From: Flavobacterium sediminilitoris
Lineage (GTDB): Bacteria; Bacteroidota; Bacteroidia; Flavobacteriales; Flavobacteriaceae
Direction: 5' to 3'
Length of the DNA stretch: 64,000 bases
NCBI RefSeq assembly: GCF_023008245.1
Contig: NZ_CP090145.1
Span: 1,984,001-2,048,000 of the forward strand
A model generated the notes under the pieces. It saw only the letters and a program-made list of their open reading frames with translations. It made no database searches and was not told where the DNA came from. The translations under genes and the position numbers were made by a program. Shown here in pieces: positions 18,535 through 26,984 of this stretch. Position 1 is the stretch's first letter. Every line of letters begins with the position of its first letter.

Positions 18535-19440
18535 TTAATTGGTTTGAGTACTTAATTCATTTTTTAGTACTAAATTTTTATATGCAGTTTGTAATTTTTT
18601 CCCTAAACTATCTTTCCATTCTAGTGGAAAATTTTGTTTATTAATTGATTTGATTCCTACAACTTCCGCAGCAGTTCCGCAATAGAAAGCAGCATCTGCA
18701 TTTTTTAGCGTATGGGGTTTGTATAATCCTTGATTTAATTTTATGCCTAAATCTTGACATAATTCAATGATTGTTGCTCTTGTAATTCCAGGTAAAATAT
18801 TTCCTAATTGAGGAGTGTATAATTCTCCGTCTTTTTCAAAGAATAGATTTGCTCCTGGTCCTTCTGCAATGAATCCATCAGAATCTAATAATAAGGCTTC
18901 ATCATATCCATTGTTTTTAGCTTCTGAGGTTGCTAAGATTGAGTTAATGTAATGACCACATACTTTTGCTTCTATTTTTATAGATTTTGGATGCGGTCTA
19001 CAATATGATGAGATGAAAATATTTAATAAATTATCTCCTAAGTAAGCGCCCCATTCCCATGCGCAAATCATAATGTTAACTCCATTTGGTTTTGTTAAAC
19101 TCATGTTTGGGTCGCAATAGATAATTGGTCTTATATATGCATCACTAAAATGATTTAATGCTAATAATTCGTATGTTTTTTGAGTTAGTTCTTCTATGTC
19201 ATAAGGAAAAGGAATTTGAATTAACTCACATGATTTTTTTAGTCTTTCATAATGTTCTCTTGCTTTAAATATTTTTGTTCCTGACGATGTTTTATAGGCA
19301 CGAATTCCTTCAAAAACGCCATATCCATAATGTAAAGTTTGACCATATAAGTCAGTTGATACTTTTGAGGCATTTTTAAATTTTCCATTATAATATAAAA
19401 TGGTGTTTTCGTTGTAATATGGGTTTGTATTTGAACTCAT
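18535..19440 (-). CDS. ilvE: Branched-chain amino acid aminotransferase
   Basis: PLP fold-type IV transaminase that performs the final step to Val, Ile and Leu. The 301-residue length is normal. The PLP lysine is Lys159 in IEAKVCGHYINS; SEAKNNGYDEALLLD, the E of IAEGPGANLFF, and LPGITRATI complete the family pattern. It is the first structural gene of ilvEDBNCA. The 5' region of about 500 nt contains two attenuator leaders (19676-19931), so this start lies 236 nt past the last terminator. Confidence 0.95.
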   Translation of the reverse strand: MSSNTNPYYNENTILYYNGKFKNASKVSTDLYGQTLHYGYGVFEGIRAYKTSSGTKIFKAREHYERLKKSCELIQIPFPYDIEELTQKTYELLALNHFSDAYIRPIIYCDPNMSLTKPNGVNIMICAWEWGAYLGDNLLNIFISSYCRPHPKSIKIEAKVCGHYINSILATSEAKNNGYDEALLLDSDGFIAEGPGANLFFEKDGELYTPQLGNILPGITRATIIELCQDLGIKLNQGLYKPHTLKNADAAFYCGTAAEVVGIKSINKQNFPLEWKDSLGKKLQTAYKNLVLKNELSTQTN

Positions 19441-19675
19441 TGTTGTATTTTTATTAATGTAAATTTATATTGATGTGTTTTTTATTAATGACTAGTTTGT
19501 ACGTTTTATACAATATTTAAAAGAGTAATAACATTGTTAAGTTATTCTTTTTAAGTGTTTTAACTTTTTTGTATTATGATGTTTAACAGTGTGTTATTAA
19601 TTATTTGGTTAGTCTTTTTTAGAATGGCTGACTCGTTTTTTATAAATCATTTAGTGTTTTTTTAGGTTATGAGAT

Positions 19676-19712
19676 AAAAAAAAGCCTTACTGTTTTACGA
19701 GAAAGGCTTTTT
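19676..19712 (-). terminator. Attenuator terminator 2 (ilv leader)
   Basis: On the minus strand AAAAAGCCTT pairs with AAGGCTTTTT around a 14-nt loop and runs into eight T residues. It begins 5 nt after the stop codon of leader peptide 2, the spacing expected for a ribosome-controlled terminator. The 5' arm and loop contain CTCGTA, which can pair instead with TACGAG inside the leader. Confidence 0.88.
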
Positions 19713-19768
19713 ATAATTTACTTATTAGTTATAGGTAATATAATCCTGACTCGTAGGGTGTTACGAAT
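19696..19768 (-). promoter_or_regulatory. Attenuator 2: pause hairpin and antiterminator pairing
   Basis: Within the leader 2 coding sequence ATTCGTA (19762-19768) can pair with TACGAGT (19749-19755), a 7-bp stem with one G-U pair. This is the 1:2 hairpin. Alternatively TACGAG (19750-19755) pairs with CTCGTA (19696-19701), and AGG (19745-19747) with CCT (19704-19706), which breaks the terminator. Stalling at the Ile/Val codons 7-15 would mask strand 1 and favour the antiterminator. Confidence 0.78.
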
Positions 19769-19810
19769 GACGATAATTACGATAATAATAACTGTTGCTA
19801 TATGGTTCAT
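19718..19810 (-). CDS. ilv operon leader peptide 2 (30 residues, Ile/Val-rich)
   Basis: ATG at 19808-19810, TAA at 19718-19720. The peptide has 10 Ile, 4 Val and 2 Leu in 30 residues; the core VIIIVIIVI occupies residues 7-15 and RIIL comes near the end. That composition is not expected by chance and matches leader peptides of branched-chain amino acid operons. The start codon lies only about 10 nt beyond the T run of terminator 1, so it is transcribed only after read-through of the first attenuator. The plus-strand 66-codon frame across the same bases is an antisense shadow. Function is inferred from composition, position and the neighbouring terminator. Confidence 0.85.
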   Translation of the reverse strand: MNHIATVIIIVIIVIRNTLRVRIILPITNK

Positions 19811-19820
19811 TTTTCTAAAT

Positions 19821-19851
19821 AAAAAAAGCCTCCTAAAAAATAGGAGGCTTT
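19821..19851 (-). terminator. Attenuator terminator 1 (ilv leader)
   Basis: On the minus strand AAAGCCTCCTA pairs perfectly with TAGGAGGCTTT (11 bp, 5-nt loop) and is followed by a run of T. It lies 26 nt after leader peptide 1 and just before the start of leader peptide 2. It could also end transcripts arriving from the DUF4136 gene upstream. Confidence 0.9.
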
Positions 19852-19911
19852 GGTGTATATTTATTGCATACTATCTCCTATCCAAATTTTGGAATAATAA
19901 TAGAGATAATA
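19841..19911 (-). promoter_or_regulatory. Attenuator 1: pause hairpin and antiterminator pairing
   Basis: The Ile-codon stretch TATTATCTCT (19902-19911) can pair with GGAGATAGTA (19869-19878), 10 bp with two G-U pairs. Alternatively TAGGAG at the leader stop codon (19875-19880) pairs with CTCCTA of the terminator 5' arm (19841-19846), extended by A-U and G-U pairs. TAGGAG is repeated in the terminator 3' arm, as expected for two segments competing for the same partner. Confidence 0.78.
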
Positions 19912-19931
19912 ATGACAATTGTGTTTTTCAT
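19878..19931 (-). CDS. ilv operon leader peptide 1 (17 residues, Ile-rich)
   Basis: ATG at 19929-19931 and TAG at 19878-19880 encode MKNTIVIIISIIIPKFG. Seven of 17 residues are Ile, with one Val; six of the seven Ile codons are ATT. The frame starts about 20 nt downstream of a perfect -7 box (19950-19957) and is followed by terminator 1. Composition, position and the alternative RNA pairings identify it as a regulatory leader. Compared with leader 2 it is biased to isoleucine alone, which suggests the two leaders sense different charged-tRNA pools. Confidence 0.85.
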   Translation of the reverse strand: MKNTIVIIISIIIPKFG

Positions 19932-19949
19932 AAAATGCTTAACAGGGAA

Positions 19950-19957
19950 CAAATCTA
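19950..19957 (-). promoter_or_regulatory. -7 box (TAGATTTG) of the ilv leader transcript
   Basis: A perfect TAnnTTTG match on the minus strand 19 bp upstream of the leader 1 ATG. It is the only such match I found between the DUF4136 gene and ilvE, so both leaders probably sit on one transcript. The -33 region is AT-rich without a clear TTTG. Confidence 0.55.
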
Positions 19958-20002
19958 ATAATTTTTTTTATATATAGATATGTTTTTTAATAAAATTGAA
20001 AA

Positions 20003-20521
20003 TTATTTTGAAACAGGTGGATATTGAGCTAGTATTTTAGATACAAATTGATGAATTCTTTCATCTTTTTTTCGAGTATCTTTTGTTAAATAGCCAGAAC
20101 CTTCTCCTTGCCAAACCATTTCTTTAGATTTTGCATCAACAATATCAATAAACAGTGTTCCTTCTGGAGTTCTTGAAACTGAAGAATAATTCATACCCCA
20201 ATATGGATTCCATCCCCATCCAAAACCAACATTGTTGTAAACATCAACACGTTCTCTTTCTTTTGTAAATATACTTAATAGCATATCTGGATTTTCACTT
20301 TTAGAAAAACCTTTTGCGTTCATTTCCTCATCTATTGATCGAAGAATTCTTTTCTTATCCAAATCTGATATTTCAGCTTTGTCAATGCTACTTTTTAAAT
20401 AAGCATAAGTTTTGTAGGTATTAAAATTTGCTTTTTTATCATAATCTGCATTTACTCTAACCGAACTACAAGATGCTAATACAAAGAGTAGCAAAACAGG
20501 AATTAAATTAATTGTTTTCAT
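20003..20521 (-). CDS. DUF4136 lipoprotein
   Basis: The 172-residue product has a lipoprotein signal (LLLFVLASCSS, lipobox Cys at residue 18). The mature part matches DUF4136: VNADYDKKANFNTYKTYAY at the start, IDEEMNAKGF in the middle, and GTLFIDIVDAKSKEMVWQGEGSGYL near the end. The family is widespread in Bacteroidota and Proteobacteria as an envelope lipoprotein of unknown function. It lies 72 bp upstream of ilv leader 1 on the same strand but has no evident functional link to it. Confidence 0.85.
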   Translation of the reverse strand: MKTINLIPVLLLFVLASCSSVRVNADYDKKANFNTYKTYAYLKSSIDKAEISDLDKKRILRSIDEEMNAKGFSKSENPDMLLSIFTKERERVDVYNNVGFGWGWNPYWGMNYSSVSRTPEGTLFIDIVDAKSKEMVWQGEGSGYLTKDTRKKDERIHQFVSKILAQYPPVSK

Positions 20522-20584
20522 AGTGTATTTTTTATGGTTTAAAGTTTAAAAATTATTTAATAAGCCAATTTTTAACTTATTAAA

Positions 20585-22561
20585 CTAAAATAATGTTTCA
20601 TCAACTATATTAGGGATGGTAACTTTTAATAAAGGTTGCGTTTCCATAGCTCTTTTAATTGCAAAAATAGCGCCTTCATTTCTTGCCCAACTTCTTCTTG
20701 ATATTCCGTTGTTTACATCCCAAAAAAGCATCGATTCTAAACGTTTTGATGCTTCTTTACTACCATCAAGAACCATGCCGAAACCACCATTGATAACTTC
20801 TCCCCAACCAACACCTCCACCATTGTGAATGGAAACCCATGTAGCTCCTCTGAAACTGTCTCCAATTACATTGTGAATTGCCATATCAGCAGTAAAACGA
20901 GAACCATCGTATATGTTTGATGTTTCTCTATATGGTGAATCAGTTCCAGATACATCATGATGATCACGACCTAAGATAACGTGTCCAATTTCTCCTTTTT
21001 CAATAGCTTTGTTGAATGCTTCAGCTATTTTAATTCTTCCTTCTGCATCAGCATATAAAATTCTAGCTTGCGATCCTACAACTAATTTATTTTCTTGTGC
21101 TCCTTTAATCCATTGAATATTATCTGCCATTTGTTGTTGGATTTCTTCTGGAGAGTTTTTCATCATTTCTTCCAATACATCACAGGCTATTTTATCTGTT
21201 TTAGCTAAGTCTTCTGGTTTTCCTGATGCACAAACCCAGCGGAATGGTCCAAAACCATAATCAAAACACATTGGTCCCATAATATCTTGTACATAACTTG
21301 GGTATTTAAAGTCAATACCGTTTTCTGCCATAATATCTGCTCCTGCACGAGATGCTTCAAGTAAAAAAGCATTTCCATAGTCAAAGAAATAAGTTCCGTT
21401 TGCAGTGTGTTTGTTTATTGCTTCTGCATGGCGTCTTAATGTTTTTTGTACTTCTTCTTTGAATTTTTCAGGATTGTTAGCCATCATTTCGTTTGATTGC
21501 TCAAATGTAAATCCTATTGGATAATAACCGCCAGCCCAAGGATTGTGTAATGAAGTTTGATCAGATCCTAAATCTATATGTAAGGATTCTTGGTCAAATC
21601 TTTCCCATACATCAACAATGTTTCCTAAATACGCAATTGAAACAGCTTCTTTGTTTTCTAATGCTTTTCTAACTCTAGCGACTAGGAGTGTTATATCTTC
21701 TACGATTTCATTAATCCAACCTTGTTCATGTCTGATTTTTGTGATTTTTGGATTTACTTCTGCACAAACGGTAACACAACCTGCAATATTTCCTGCTTTT
21801 GGTTGAGCTCCAGACATTCCTCCTAATCCAGAAGTAACGAATAGACTTCCTTTAGGTGATTTTTTAATTTTTCTAAATCCGTTTAATACAGTTATGGTTG
21901 TTCCATGTACAATTCCTTGTGGACCAATATACATGTAACTTCCAGCAGTCATTTGTCCGTATTGAGATACACCAAGTGCGTTCATTTTTTCCCAATCATC
22001 TGGTTTGGAATAATTAGGAATTACCATTCCATTAGTTACGACAACTCTTGGAGCTTCTTTATGTGATGGAAATAAACCCATTGGATGACCTGAGTACATG
22101 GTTAATGTTTGCTCATCTGTCATTTCTGAAAGGTATTTCATGGTTAACCTATATTGTGCCCAATTTTGAAATACAGCTCCGTTTCCTCCATAAGTAATTA
22201 ATTCATGCGGATGTTGTGCAACTGCATAATCTAGATTATTTTGAATCATTAGCATAATTGCTTTTGCTTGCTCACTATTTCCTGGATATTCTGAAATAGG
22301 TCTTGCTTTCATTTCATAATCAGGGCGTAGACGATACATGTAAATGCGACCATATGTATCTAATTCTTCTTTAAATTCAGAAATTAGAGTTTTATGATGT
22401 TCGGGTTCAAAGTAACGTAACGCATTTTTTAAAGCTAATTTTTTTTCTTCTTCTGAAAGAATTTCTTTTCGCTTTGGAGCATGATTAATTGCTGGGTCAA
22501 ACGGTTTTGGATTTGGTAGAGTAGAAGGTATTCCTTCTTGTATTTGTTCTTTAAAGGTCAT
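20585..22561 (-). CDS. hutU: Urocanate hydratase
   Basis: Hydrates urocanate to imidazolone propionate in histidine degradation, using tightly bound NAD as electrophile. The 658-residue length fits the long urocanase form. Conserved segments include YGGNGAVFQNWAQYRLTM, GGMSGAQPKAGNIAG, GSDQTSLHNPWAGGYYP, DIMGPMCFDYGFGPFRWVC and GRDHHDVSGTDSPYRETS. No hutH, hutI or hutG lies beside it, so the pathway genes are dispersed or further away. It precedes the DUF4136 gene by about 60 bp on the same strand and may be co-transcribed with it. Confidence 0.95.
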   Translation of the reverse strand: MTFKEQIQEGIPSTLPNPKPFDPAINHAPKRKEILSEEEKKLALKNALRYFEPEHHKTLISEFKEELDTYGRIYMYRLRPDYEMKARPISEYPGNSEQAKAIMLMIQNNLDYAVAQHPHELITYGGNGAVFQNWAQYRLTMKYLSEMTDEQTLTMYSGHPMGLFPSHKEAPRVVVTNGMVIPNYSKPDDWEKMNALGVSQYGQMTAGSYMYIGPQGIVHGTTITVLNGFRKIKKSPKGSLFVTSGLGGMSGAQPKAGNIAGCVTVCAEVNPKITKIRHEQGWINEIVEDITLLVARVRKALENKEAVSIAYLGNIVDVWERFDQESLHIDLGSDQTSLHNPWAGGYYPIGFTFEQSNEMMANNPEKFKEEVQKTLRRHAEAINKHTANGTYFFDYGNAFLLEASRAGADIMAENGIDFKYPSYVQDIMGPMCFDYGFGPFRWVCASGKPEDLAKTDKIACDVLEEMMKNSPEEIQQQMADNIQWIKGAQENKLVVGSQARILYADAEGRIKIAEAFNKAIEKGEIGHVILGRDHHDVSGTDSPYRETSNIYDGSRFTADMAIHNVIGDSFRGATWVSIHNGGGVGWGEVINGGFGMVLDGSKEASKRLESMLFWDVNNGISRRSWARNEGAIFAIKRAMETQPLLKVTIPNIVDETLF

Positions 22562-22775
22562 CTTTTGTTTTCTATTTGGTATTCTTATGCTTGTATTTTG
22601 ATTTTCGTGAGAGCTGGAAGGATATCTTAAATGTGTAAAATAAAAGATGAAGCATACGGCTCAATCGAAGTGAAATGTAGGACATGTCCTTGAAAAACTA
22701 AGGATACCGAATATCTGACCTATGATACGATTTGTATATTTTTATTTTATATTGGAATAGTCGAATGTCCATTTT
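22562..22775. other. Spacer with a locally GC-richer stretch, no recognised gene
   Basis: About 210 bp. Bases 22610-22740 are visibly less AT-rich than other spacers and include the palindrome GGACATGTCC. No tRNA signature or open frame is seen. Confidence 0.4.
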
Positions 22776-22952
22776 TTATTTTTTTATTGTTCCCGTTTTT
22801 TTGTCATAGCCATAAGGACAGTGACGGCAACCGCTTTTGCAACAATAACCTCTTTTTAGATGATAAGTAGAGGTGAAGCATTTGTAACCTTCTGGCGTAT
22901 AATAAAAATCTTCGCCTTCTTTTAGATTGTTAGGATCTAATTTATTGTCCAT
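22776..22952 (-). CDS. DUF5522 small cysteine-rich protein (58 residues)
   Basis: ATG at 22950-22952, TAA at 22776-22778. The protein contains EDFYYTPEGYKCFTSTYHL, then RGYCCKSGCRHCPYGYDKK. The CC-x3-C-x2-C arrangement suggests a bound metal, probably zinc or an Fe-S centre. This is the DUF5522 pattern, a short conserved domain of unknown function seen alone or as a tail on other proteins. It is below common ORF-length cut-offs and easily missed. A possible -7 box (TATTTTTG on the minus strand) lies at 22990-22997. Confidence 0.85.
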   Translation of the reverse strand: MDNKLDPNNLKEGEDFYYTPEGYKCFTSTYHLKRGYCCKSGCRHCPYGYDKKTGTIKK

Positions 22953-23070
22953 AAAGATAAATCTATATCTAATTCTTTTTTAGATTCTTCAAAAATAAAT
23001 ATTTTTATTCAAGTTTACTTCTTTACTTTGGTAAAATAATAAGTTAAAGACGTTTTTAAATTATAGATTA

Positions 23071-23397
23071 ATGATATTATTTGTTTCGAAATATTTAATC
23101 CCTAAGAATTTTAGAGGGATGACTATTTTTCCTTTTGTTATATTATCTCATAAAAAAGATAAGACAAATGAAGTGTTAATACATCATGAAAGAATACATA
23201 TTAGGCAGCAAGTGGAAATGTTAGTAGTTCTTTTTTTTATATGGTATGGTGTTGAATTTTTTCTGCGTTTTTTGCAATATAAAAATTGGAATTTGGCTTA
23301 TAGGAATATTTCGTTTGAAAGAGAATCATATTCAAATGAAAATGACCTTAACTATCTAAAGAAAAGGTCATTTTGGATGTTTTTAAAATATATTTAG
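23071..23397 (+). CDS. Small HExxH protein, conserved hypothetical
   Basis: The 108-residue product has the motif HHERIHIRQQVE at about residues 38-49, which contains HExxH as in M48/M56-type membrane metallopeptidases. A hydrophobic segment follows (VVLFFIWYGVEFFL). The protein is far shorter than a BlaR1-type peptidase and no third metal ligand can be assigned with confidence (Glu62 and Glu84 are candidates). Its end overlaps the end of the convergent gene by 4 bp. I do not know its function; a degenerate or minimal peptidase-like protein is one possibility. Confidence 0.7.
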   Translation: MILFVSKYLIPKNFRGMTIFPFVILSHKKDKTNEVLIHHERIHIRQQVEMLVVLFFIWYGVEFFLRFLQYKNWNLAYRNISFERESYSNENDLNYLKKRSFWMFLKYI

Positions 23398-26300
23398 AAA
23401 ATTACTTTTTTGTGAATTATATTTCCATTTACTAGTTCTATTTGAAGAATTAATGTTGTATTGTTTTTTTGTAAATTTTGAACGATAACTTCTGAAGTAC
23501 TTATGTTTTGAATATCGGTTAGTTTCTTACCTAATACATCAAAAATTTGAATAGTCTTGATTTCTTTTTCTGTGGCTTTGATTGTTAAGTTTTCATTTGA
23601 AATTACAATTATATTATTTTCATTAGGTGTAACATCTAAATTGCTTAAAGTATTAGTTGTGTATCTTAATATAAAACGATTATCAATATTTCCAGAGTTT
23701 GATGTAAAGCTATATGGGTTTAACTTTAAGTCATGAATAATTTCATTTTGTAAATCTTCAATATATATATTGTTGTTAGAATCACTAAATAAACCATCAA
23801 CAGCATTAATCGCAATTGAATAAGAACCACTTTGAGGAATATACATTCCAAGTTGAACCTGATCATCTATTACAAAAGGAAGTTTTCTACTTTGAATATT
23901 TAGTTTTGCAGTTTCTGCAATAGAGTAAATATCAAAATTGTTTTTATCAACTGCAGTTGCATCATAAAGTCTATCGATTTCGTTTGTTGCATTTGTAATA
24001 TAACCGATCATTGTTCTTGCTGAACTTCCCGTTTGGTCAATAATATCTAGCCATATTCTGTTTTTTTCAATTTGAGTAGAACCCGAAGTTCTGAAGAATT
24101 GATTATTGCTATAAGTGTTATGTCTCATAGAGTTATTGAAAAGAACATTTTCAGAAGTTGATGAACTTGTGTGGTTCATTAAAACAAAAAATCCTTGACC
24201 AGCAGCAATATATCCATCATAAGTATTAGGGCCTGATGAGCTACCAGCAGCGTTATAAGTAATGTAGTCATTAACAGTATAGTTATATCCAAAGTCTTCA
24301 TAGAATGGATCAGGAATAGCTAAACTAGGAAGTGTTCCGTGTGTCCAAACTTTTATGAAACCTGCTATGTTTGTGTTTAAAGTTAGAAAATCAATTGCAT
24401 TAATTGATGATGGATATGGATTTCCTATTAAATTCCAATTGTCATCGTCTTTTGTTACTGGCGTGGTAGTTGGACCAAGGTAATTGATTCCGTTATAACT
24501 ACTTCTAGCTATAGGAACACTAATATTACCATTGTTTGGAGTTCCTGTGAATGTTCCTGTAAGAGTTTGGAATGTGTTCAGAAAATTACTTGGTGATTTA
24601 ACAATGTATCCTTTTCCTGTTAACATGTTTTCTCCAGTACTTATCCAATTACCAAAATCACTAGTATATCCAGATGGGATAGTAGGTTCCCATTTGTATT
24701 TTGAACTTCCAAGAATGTTAGTTAGTGGGAAATTTGATACTGGTGATGACCAATATACATAATCTAAACGTCTAACATTTGCATTTCTATGCATATTCAT
24801 TATTCCTGTATTAGCAATATTGTTTATTTGAATTAAACTAGCATTGTCTTGTAATTCTAGATTTCCACCTAGATTTATGTTTACCCAATCGGTAATGGTT
24901 ATGTTGTTATCTGATGTGACTGTTAAATTGGCATTATTGTGAATTAATAGATTTAATCCTAATCCATTATAACTAGTTCCGTTAATAATAGGATCTGTTG
25001 AAGTGCTAGGAATTACTACACAATCTAAATCTGTTGGAACACCTGTTGGAGTCCAGTTATTTGCGTTGTTCCAGTCGCTGTTTACTGAACCAACCCAAAC
25101 TTTGTTGCTATTGATGGTTATAGTGGTTTCATCTATTTCAGTTAAAGTTGCTCCTCCACAAAGTTGATAAGTTACTTCCGCAGTGTAAGTAGTGGTGCTT
25201 GTTGGGCAAACATTGATTTGATCTGTATTTCCTACAATTAATCCAGAAGTTCCAGATCCTTCATACCAAGTTATTGATGTTATAGAATTTCCATCTGGAA
25301 CAAATCTCCATGCTTCATTTGTTACAGCCCAGTTTGGGTCTAATCCGTTTCTGTTTGGAGCAACTGTTCCAATTGTTCCTGTTTCGTTTTGTATTCCTAC
25401 AACAGCATTACCATCATTCCATGTTCCGGCACCTAAATTATCTATGTTTTTTTCTTTGATATAGACTTCAATAACATTTGTGTTTTCATACAACACAATC
25501 ATTCCAGTATATAAACTGCTATTTTCTTCATACATTGGAACATCATTCCATGAAGCTACTAAAGCACGACAACCAGTATTTAAAGTGATTAATTCCCAAC
25601 CAACTTCTCCTCCTTTTGAAGGGTCTATATCGTGGAATACTCCAAAAATGGAATTTTCAATTAATGAATTATCTCCGCTTACAGGTAGGTTGGCATTAAA
25701 AGACCATCCACAAGTATCTCCTGGTAAGTTATTTGTAATGTCAAAAGTTATAACACCATTTGAACCTATTAAACATTGATTATATGTGTTTCCGTAAAAA
25801 CAAAATTCGAAAGGTAAGTTTATTATTGGTGACCAAATATCATCTGTGTTGACACTAACAGGGTTTTTTAAGCAATTAAATTGATATGGTGGTTGATAGG
25901 GTATAGATTCTACAAGGTATGATGTGGTTTCTCCTAAATTCAAGTAAGTAGCTTCAAGATCAATGCATGTTGAGGTTGCTGAACAGCTTATAGGATCAGG
26001 GTCACTTCCGCTTAAATTGAGGCCTCCTGATGTTACAGATGGGCAACCTAAAGTTGTTGTTCCTTGACTATCTCCTTGTGTACAGGTAATAGATGTGTTA
26101 GGTGTGGTGGCACAAATTCCGAATGTTCCATAAGTATTGTTATAGCCCCATATTCTTACATATATAGTTGCGCCAGATGTTAATCCTGTTCTTGTTATTT
26201 TAGACATACTTCCATTTGTACTTCCGTCATCATTACATTCTAATAGTGATAAACTACCGCATGTTCCTGTGTACCATGCCATTCCTGCATCCGTCATGGT

Positions 26301-26984
26301 TCCTGTTTGCATGTCAACGGTAACATTTCCGCTTGGAGGAACTGTAAAAGAAAACCAGACATCTCCTCCTAAATAAGTAGCACAATTAGGATCTGGAGGT
26401 GTTGAAGGAGTTGTAGAGGCAGTTGCAGATGAATTAGAGTATGTGGTATAATTACAAGTTGCATTTATGGTTAATGGAATTGCACCTGTACAATTATCAT
26501 TTGTTAAGGATGAGGATGTTACACAAATGCTACTTAAAGTCATATTATTGTTACTTCCATTATTGATAACTTTAATGTAGTATATTCCATTGGATAAAGT
26601 TGTACTGATGGTTTCGGTTTGAGCTCCATTCGTGGTGGTGGTATTTGCACAGTTTATTTGGCTTAAGCCTGTACATGATGATGTAGAAGATAATAATTGT
26701 AAAAATAGATTTTGATTAGTTGCATTAGCTGCAATGGATATGTTTAAAGGGCCTCCAGTGACCGTGAAACTATACCATCCTTCTCTTCTAAAAGTTCCAA
26801 ATGAACATCCAGAAGCGTTTGGTGCACTTTGGGTGTTATCACTAATTGTACCACTTCCACATGCCCCGTTTATGGTTAGATTAGTGGCGGAAGAACAATT
26901 TGTTCCTTGAGAATATAATTTATTAATACCGATAAGACTAAAAAAAAATATTGCTGTGGTTAATAGAAAGTAATTTTTTTTCAT
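23394..26984 (-). CDS. Large T9SS-type secreted protein with pre-peptidase-like domains
   Basis: The 1196-residue product has a signal peptide (1-25, cleavage near KLYS). Two pre-peptidase C-terminal-like beta domains follow (about 30-155 and 163-295; the second holds GDVWFSFTVPPSGNVTVDM). A region around 380-560 resembles an adhesin domain (NDIWSPIINLPFEFCFYG). Then a PKD-like stretch and a 'W-x-N-x-x-NW' motif near 640 (NSDWNNANNWTPTGVPT) lead into a region shared with the protein at 29630 (DYVYWSSPVSNFPLTN, LIGNPYPSSINAIDFL, GQGFFV). The last ~75 residues resemble a type A sorting domain (IKTIQIFDVLGKKLTDIQN). No catalytic residues are evident. Confidence 0.85.
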   Translation of the reverse strand: MKKNYFLLTTAIFFFSLIGINKLYSQGTNCSSATNLTINGACGSGTISDNTQSAPNASGCSFGTFRREGWYSFTVTGGPLNISIAANATNQNLFLQLLSSTSSCTGLSQINCANTTTTNGAQTETISTTLSNGIYYIKVINNGSNNNMTLSSICVTSSSLTNDNCTGAIPLTINATCNYTTYSNSSATASTTPSTPPDPNCATYLGGDVWFSFTVPPSGNVTVDMQTGTMTDAGMAWYTGTCGSLSLLECNDDGSTNGSMSKITRTGLTSGATIYVRIWGYNNTYGTFGICATTPNTSITCTQGDSQGTTTLGCPSVTSGGLNLSGSDPDPISCSATSTCIDLEATYLNLGETTSYLVESIPYQPPYQFNCLKNPVSVNTDDIWSPIINLPFEFCFYGNTYNQCLIGSNGVITFDITNNLPGDTCGWSFNANLPVSGDNSLIENSIFGVFHDIDPSKGGEVGWELITLNTGCRALVASWNDVPMYEENSSLYTGMIVLYENTNVIEVYIKEKNIDNLGAGTWNDGNAVVGIQNETGTIGTVAPNRNGLDPNWAVTNEAWRFVPDGNSITSITWYEGSGTSGLIVGNTDQINVCPTSTTTYTAEVTYQLCGGATLTEIDETTITINSNKVWVGSVNSDWNNANNWTPTGVPTDLDCVVIPSTSTDPIINGTSYNGLGLNLLIHNNANLTVTSDNNITITDWVNINLGGNLELQDNASLIQINNIANTGIMNMHRNANVRRLDYVYWSSPVSNFPLTNILGSSKYKWEPTIPSGYTSDFGNWISTGENMLTGKGYIVKSPSNFLNTFQTLTGTFTGTPNNGNISVPIARSSYNGINYLGPTTTPVTKDDDNWNLIGNPYPSSINAIDFLTLNTNIAGFIKVWTHGTLPSLAIPDPFYEDFGYNYTVNDYITYNAAGSSSGPNTYDGYIAAGQGFFVLMNHTSSSTSENVLFNNSMRHNTYSNNQFFRTSGSTQIEKNRIWLDIIDQTGSSARTMIGYITNATNEIDRLYDATAVDKNNFDIYSIAETAKLNIQSRKLPFVIDDQVQLGMYIPQSGSYSIAINAVDGLFSDSNNNIYIEDLQNEIIHDLKLNPYSFTSNSGNIDNRFILRYTTNTLSNLDVTPNENNIIVISNENLTIKATEKEIKTIQIFDVLGKKLTDIQNISTSEVIVQNLQKNNTTLILQIELVNGNIIHKKVIF

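Noticed and set aside
19758..19958. 66-codon plus-strand open frame upstream of ilvE
   Set aside because: It is the antisense of the two leader peptides and terminator 1; its Ile/Asn-rich low-complexity composition is explained by the minus-strand Ile/Val codons.
22610..22740. Possible small RNA or tRNA in a GC-richer spacer
   Set aside because: No cloverleaf, no TTCGA-type T loop, no terminator after it; only the base composition is different.
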